The position numbers and the translations under genes are program-made. The notes beneath the pieces are model-generated. The model had not been told where the DNA came from. It worked only from the letters and a program-made list of their open reading frames with translations, and searched no databases. Positions 60,067-64,000 of a stretch of DNA of 64,000 nt are shown piece after piece (position 1 is the first letter of the stretch; each line of letters starts with the position of its first letter). The stretch comes from Pseudomonadota bacterium. GTDB taxonomy: Bacteria > Pseudomonadota > Gammaproteobacteria > Burkholderiales > Rhodocyclaceae. The stretch spans positions 62,001 through 126,000 of the forward strand of contig JAFEDH010000021.1 of the NCBI GenBank assembly GCA_018241695.1. The letters run 5' to 3'.

Positions 60067-61968
60067 ATGTTTCATCCATCCCGCCGATCCGCGCAAGCGC
60101 TGCGCTCGGCCACCCTGACCACCATTCTGCTTGCCGCCCTTTCCTCACCGGCCTTTGCCACGACATCGGTCGATGACGGCACCATCGTCGTCACCGCCAC
60201 CCGCCAGCCGACGCCGGCGAACCAGTTACTCGGCGATATCAGCGTCCTCGACCGGGCCGACATCGAACAGGCAGGCCCCGGCGCCACGCTGGGCGAGATG
60301 CTCGCACGCCTGCCCGGCATCGAATTCTCGCGGCAGGGAGGTCGTGGTGCGCCCGAAGCCGTGTTCCTGCGCGGCACCAACGCCGGCCATGTCCTGGTTC
60401 TGGTCGATGGCATGCGCATCGGTTCGGCCACCCTGGGGGCGACCGATCTGGCCAATATCCCGAGCGACCAGATCGAGCGGGTCGAAGTCATCCGCGGCTC
60501 CGCCTCGGCCCTGTATGGCAGCGACGCCATCGGCGGCGTGATCAACATCATCACCCGCGAAGAGGGCGGACCCGCGCTTTCCGGTGAAGCCGGCCTGGGC
60601 AGTCGTGGCGCCTATGCCGCCAGTGCGGCCACGGCCGGCACCCAGGGAGATCTGCACTACCAGCTGCGAGCCGGTCTGAGCGGCGGAGATGGCCAGGCGG
60701 CGGTGACCAACGCCAGCAGCCCCGCCTACAACCCGGGGAATCATGGCTACTGGTCGCGCAATCTTTCCGCCGGCGTGAATTACAGGATTTCGCCCCGGAT
60801 CGAGATCGGTGCCCAGTATTTCGCCAACGAAAACCAGAGCAAATTCAACTCATCGTGGCCCAGCCCAACCCTGGACTGGCGCACCCGCAACCGCGTCAGC
60901 AGCATCAGCGCCTATGCGCGCCTGCAGCCCGTCAAAGGATGGGATTCCACGCTGCGTCTGGGCAGCAGCGTGGACGACAACCGCAGCTTCCCCTCCGCCA
61001 ACCCGGGCCAGGCGAGCGACAATTTCCGTACCGAACGCACCCAGATCACCTGGCAAAACGACGTGGACCTGCCGCTGGGCCGGGCGCTGGTCTTGCTGGA
61101 ACGTCTGGAGGAAAAGGTCGTCGCATCCAGCGTATTCACCCTCACCCGGCGCGATGTGAACTCCCTCTCCCTGGGCTGGAACGGCAATGCCGGCGCACAC
61201 TACTGGCAGGTCAACACCCGCCGCGACAGCAATTCCCAATACGGAGTGAAGAACACCTACACCCTCGGCTACGGCTACCAGATCGCACCGGCCTGGCGTG
61301 TGGCGGCAAATGCGGGCACGGCCTTCAAGGCACCTTCGTTCAACGATCTTTACTACCCCCTGACGCCTTTCGCCGGAGTCGGCAATCCCGCGCTCCAGCC
61401 GGAATCCTCACGCAACCGGGAAATCTCCCTGCATTACGCCGAAGGCGCCCACAAGGCCAGCCTTACCGCCTTTCGCAACGACATCCGCAACCTGATCAGC
61501 TGGGAGGAGACCCCGCCCGGCTCCTGGTTCTACATGCCGAAAAATATCGGCAGCGCACGCATCGACGGCTGGTCGCTGAACTATCAGTGGGCCATTGCCA
61601 GCGGATGGCGCCTGCAGGCGGCCTGGAACGAACAGGATCCGCGGGACAAGGCCAGCGGCAAGCGGCTTGCCCGCCGCGCAGCGCAATTCGGCACCCTGGG
61701 CCTGGATCACGACGCCGGCCCGTGGCGTGTGGGTGCCGAGTTGCAGTTCTCCGGCAACCGCTACGACGACTCCGCCAATACCCGCCGGCTCGACAGCTAC
61801 ACCCTGGTCAATGTGTATGGCAGCTACGCGCTGACCTCCGCATGGTCGGCCTTCGCTCGCATCGACAATCTGCTCGACGAGCACTATGTGCTGGCGCGCA
61901 GCTCGGACACGACCTTCGCCTCCCTGGGCCAGAGTATCTTCGTCGGCCTGCGCTACCAGATGAAGTAA
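60067..61968 (+). CDS. btuB: TonB-dependent cobalamin outer-membrane receptor BtuB
   Basis: 633-residue outer-membrane receptor: signal peptide (TTILLAALSSPAFA), TonB-box-like DGTIVVTATR, plug domain (LGEMLARLPGIEFSRQGGRG, VLVDGMRIGSAT, ERVEVIRGSASALYGSDAIG) and a 22-strand-type barrel. The last residues are LRYQMK, so the usual terminal aromatic is missing. GGGAG eight bases before the ATG supports the start at 60067. Control by the upstream cobalamin riboswitch and the btuCD genes behind it make the substrate assignment strong. Confidence 0.93.
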   Translation: MFHPSRRSAQALRSATLTTILLAALSSPAFATTSVDDGTIVVTATRQPTPANQLLGDISVLDRADIEQAGPGATLGEMLARLPGIEFSRQGGRGAPEAVFLRGTNAGHVLVLVDGMRIGSATLGATDLANIPSDQIERVEVIRGSASALYGSDAIGGVINIITREEGGPALSGEAGLGSRGAYAASAATAGTQGDLHYQLRAGLSGGDGQAAVTNASSPAYNPGNHGYWSRNLSAGVNYRISPRIEIGAQYFANENQSKFNSSWPSPTLDWRTRNRVSSISAYARLQPVKGWDSTLRLGSSVDDNRSFPSANPGQASDNFRTERTQITWQNDVDLPLGRALVLLERLEEKVVASSVFTLTRRDVNSLSLGWNGNAGAHYWQVNTRRDSNSQYGVKNTYTLGYGYQIAPAWRVAANAGTAFKAPSFNDLYYPLTPFAGVGNPALQPESSRNREISLHYAEGAHKASLTAFRNDIRNLISWEETPPGSWFYMPKNIGSARIDGWSLNYQWAIASGWRLQAAWNEQDPRDKASGKRLARRAAQFGTLGLDHDAGPWRVGAELQFSGNRYDDSANTRRLDSYTLVNVYGSYALTSAWSAFARIDNLLDEHYVLARSSDTTFASLGQSIFVGLRYQMK

Positions 61969-61978
61969 TGTCCTGAGC

Positions 61979-62959
61979 ATGCCTGCCCGCCGTCGCGCCC
62001 TCTTCGCCCTGCTCTGCCTGGTCCTGCTGGCCCTGGCGAGTCTGGGCGCGGCGCTGATGGCGGGCAGCCTTGCGCTTGGTCCCGGAGAAGCGCTGTCCGC
62101 CCTGCTCGGCCACGACGACAGTCTGGCGGGCGAGGTGGTGCGCGGCCTGCGCCTGCCGCGCGCGCTCGCAGGCTTCGCCTGCGGCGGCCTTCTGGCGCTG
62201 GCCGGCGCCCTGATGCAGGTGCTGCTGCGCAATCCGCTGGCCGATCCCTACATTCTCGGCATTTCCGGCGGTGCCGGAGTGGGCGCCCTGCTGGCCATGC
62301 TGCTCGGCGCCTCCGCGCTGCTCACCAGCGGCACCGCCTTTTGCGGCGCATTCCTCGCCATGATGCTGGTATTCGGCCTGGCCCGTGGCGCGGGCAGCTG
62401 GACCCAGCCACGCCTGCTGCTCACCGGCATCATCGTCGCCGCCGGCTGCGGCGCCGCCATCACCCTGATTCTTGCGCTCGCACCCGAACGGCAACTGCCC
62501 GGCATGCTGTTCTGGCTCATGGGCGATCTCTCCCAGGCCCTGCCGCCCGCTCCCGACCTGATCGCACTGGTGGTGGTGCTGGCCGCCACCCTGCCCTTCG
62601 CCCGCGAACTCAATCTCATGGCCGGCGGCATGGAAACGGCCCAGGCACTCGGTGTCGCGGTGGGCTCCCTGCGTTTGGCGATCTATTTCCTGGCCTCCCT
62701 GGCCACCGCCGTGGCCGTTACCTGCGCCGGGTCGATCGGTTTTGTTGGCCTGCTGGTGCCTCACCTGACCAGGCTCGCCCTGGGCAACGACCAGCGCCTG
62801 CTGCTGCCTGCCGCCACCCTGGTCGGCGGGAGCCTCCTGGTGTGTGCCGACACGCTGGCACGCACCGTGGCGGCACCGCAGCAGTTGCCCGTCGGCGTGC
62901 TCACCGCGCTGCTCGGTGTCCCGCTGTTTCTGTTCCTGCTGCATCGCAGACCCGCATGA
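61979..62959 (+). CDS. btuC: Cobalamin ABC transporter permease (FecCD type)
   Basis: 326-residue inner-membrane permease with about ten helices. Conserved segments are RLPRALAGFACGGLLALAGA, RNPLADPYILGISGGAGVGA and GSIGFVGLLVPHLTRLALGND. It starts 11 bases after the btuB stop and ends in an ATGA overlap with btuD. The periplasmic binding protein btuF is not in the visible part, but may lie beyond the second riboswitch. Confidence 0.93.
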   Translation: MPARRRALFALLCLVLLALASLGAALMAGSLALGPGEALSALLGHDDSLAGEVVRGLRLPRALAGFACGGLLALAGALMQVLLRNPLADPYILGISGGAGVGALLAMLLGASALLTSGTAFCGAFLAMMLVFGLARGAGSWTQPRLLLTGIIVAAGCGAAITLILALAPERQLPGMLFWLMGDLSQALPPAPDLIALVVVLAATLPFARELNLMAGGMETAQALGVAVGSLRLAIYFLASLATAVAVTCAGSIGFVGLLVPHLTRLALGNDQRLLLPAATLVGGSLLVCADTLARTVAAPQQLPVGVLTALLGVPLFLFLLHRRPA

Positions 62960-63726
62960 GCCCCCTGCTCGACGTTCGCAACCTTCACGTTGCCATCGGG
63001 GATACCTGCGTCTGCCGCGATCTTTCCCTGACGCTGGAAGCCGGACAGCGGCTTGCCATCCTGGGTCGCAACGGCGCCGGTAAATCCACCCTGCTCTCCG
63101 TACTCGCCGGCCTGCGCCCGCCCCTGGCCGGAAGGATTCATTTGCGCGGGATCGCACTCGCGCGGCAGACACCGCACGAGCTTGCCAAAATCCGCGGCTG
63201 GCTTGGCCAGCAGATCGGCGATCCTTTTGCTTCCAGTGTGCTGGAAACGGTGCTGACCGGACGTCATCCCCATCTGGGGCGCTGGGACTGGGAGGGGCCG
63301 GAGGATCTCGCCATTGCCCATCGCGCCCTCGCCGCCGTCGGCCTGTCCGGATTCGGTTCGCGCCACCTGAGCCGGCTGTCCGGCGGCGAGCGGCAGCGGG
63401 TTGCGATCGCCACCCTGCTCACCCAGGCACCGCAGCTCTATCTGCTGGACGAGCCACTGGCGCATCTCGACCTCAATCACCAGATCGCGGTGCTGGAACT
63501 GTTCTCCACCAAGGCCCGCACCGAGAACATTGCCCTCGCCCTGGTGCTGCACGATCCGGCGCTTGCCGCACGCTACTGCGATCAGGTCCTGCTGCTCCAT
63601 GGCAATGGCGACAGTGAAACCGGTCCGGCCGCGACCATGCTGGATGCAAACCGGCTGTCCCGGCTCTACGGCCATCCCCTGACGCGCATCGACGCCGACG
63701 GGCGGACGGTCTTCATTCCCGCATGA
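62956..63726 (+). CDS. btuD: Cobalamin ABC transporter ATP-binding protein
   Basis: 256-residue ATPase of the vitamin B12 importer: Walker A LGRNGAGKSTLLSVLAG, signature LSRLSGGERQRVAIATLL, Walker B LYLLDEPLAHLDLNHQI, H-loop in VLHDPALAARY. It starts in ATGA with the btuC stop. It completes btuBCD; the next region carries a hairpin and a second cobalamin riboswitch. Confidence 0.94.
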   Translation: MSPLLDVRNLHVAIGDTCVCRDLSLTLEAGQRLAILGRNGAGKSTLLSVLAGLRPPLAGRIHLRGIALARQTPHELAKIRGWLGQQIGDPFASSVLETVLTGRHPHLGRWDWEGPEDLAIAHRALAAVGLSGFGSRHLSRLSGGERQRVAIATLLTQAPQLYLLDEPLAHLDLNHQIAVLELFSTKARTENIALALVLHDPALAARYCDQVLLLHGNGDSETGPAATMLDANRLSRLYGHPLTRIDADGRTVFIPA

Positions 63727-63808
63727 ATTCCGGCGCCCTGAAAGACACCGGTACTTTCCAACAGGAGACAGCAACGACCCAGGCCAGGGATTGACAATCT
63801 TTCGACAC

Positions 63809-63833
63809 TGCGTCCACCGATATGGTGGACGCA
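63809..63833. repeat. 10-bp perfect inverted repeat before the second riboswitch
   Basis: TGCGTCCACC and GGTGGACGCA flank GATAT. The element lies between the btuD stop and the second cobalamin riboswitch, near a TTGACA at 63791. No T tract follows, so it is not a normal terminator. It may be an operator or a transcript stem. Confidence 0.75.
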
Positions 63834-63842
63834 CAACAGGAC

Positions 63843-64000
63843 ATTCAGGTGTCCGGTTTGCCTGACAGGCGGACCGGATGAAACGGGAACGGGGTACGCG
63901 CGGCACAGGCTGCGCCAGGCCCCGGCTGCCCCCGCAACGGTAGGCGAGTGCCTGCCCGTCGTTTCTTTCGCCGCAAGGGCGGAAGAAAGCCACTGCGCCG
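63843..64000 (+). promoter_or_regulatory. Second cobalamin riboswitch (3' end outside window)
   Basis: Contains GGATGAAACGGGAACGGGG and GGCTGCCCCCGCAACGGTAGGCGAGTGCC, the same core blocks as in the first riboswitch, and ends at GCCACTGCGCCG where the window stops. The B12 box must lie just outside. It should control genes downstream, probably cobalamin synthesis or further uptake genes. Confidence 0.88.

Noticed and set aside
63791..63826. TTGACA with TATGGT as promoter of the second riboswitch
   Set aside because: Spacing is 24 bases, too long for a sigma-70 promoter; not listed as a promoter.

Overview
This 64 kb window looks like ordinary core chromosome of a high-GC Gram-negative betaproteobacterium. 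It is probably from or near the Rhodocyclales/Sterolibacteriaceae. That placement is an inference from gene neighbourhoods (decarboxylase-dcd-apbC-metG, leuS-x-lptE-holA-proA, ogt-xerD, TorF-type protein-glnK-amtB, zapA-6S RNA-EVE) and protein style, not from a database search. Genes are densely packed on both strands and many neighbours share ATGA, GTGA or TTGA stop/start overlaps. I see no prophage, insertion sequence, CRISPR array or plasmid module.

Layout. 1-5.5 kb: the end of thyA, pgi, an exported tyrosine-phosphatase-like protein, the division-site operon minCDE and folA. 5.5-13.9 kb: a large Orn/Lys/Arg decarboxylase, dcd and apbC on the minus strand, then metG, a SulP transporter and acylphosphatase. 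14-19.5 kb: a general porin, and dnaE coupled to a WbuC-type cupin gene. 19.5-22.5 kb: a minus-strand set of pirin, cytochrome b561 and two YceI proteins, preceded by a small secreted protein. 22.5-25.2 kb: two orphan ParA-type ATPases flanking a quinone oxidoreductase. 25-30 kb: an alpha/beta hydrolase, uvrD, an exported hydratase-family protein and a FecR-SPOR protein.

30-38 kb: leuS, a Lys/His-rich exported protein, lptE, holA, proA, ogt and xerD, then two tRNA-Lys genes behind a consensus sigma-70 promoter. 38-46.7 kb: a methyltransferase, a Bax-inhibitor-family membrane protein, purT-mutY, a LON-domain protein, ubiX, a Gx-transporter/NusG-II pair, rapZ, and an alpha carbonic anhydrase fused to a surface-adhesin-E-like domain. 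46.8-51.6 kb: thiC, an exported PEBP-family protein, a YkgJ-type cysteine protein, thrH, purU and a small membrane protein. 51.6-54.5 kb: the nitrogen operon TorF-type protein-glnK-amtB, with a candidate sigma-54 promoter and NtrC site. 54.6-59.6 kb: ubiK, comM, a Bcr/CflA exporter, a TSUP permease, an EVE protein, 6S RNA, zapA and a ZapB-like coiled coil. 59.7-64 kb: cobalamin uptake genes btuBCD between two cobalamin riboswitches, the second cut by the window end.

Functionally the window mixes housekeeping with nutrient acquisition: replication and repair (dnaE, holA, uvrD, mutY, ogt, xerD), division (minCDE, zapA), one-carbon and nucleotide metabolism (thyA, folA, dcd, purT, purU), translation (metG, leuS, tRNA-Lys), ammonium sensing and uptake, and vitamin B12 uptake. 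The least explained items are the carbonic anhydrase fusion, the exported hydratase-like protein beside FecR-SPOR, the orphan ParA pair, and a 10-bp inverted repeat before the second riboswitch. I did not find a convincing wholly new multi-gene system.
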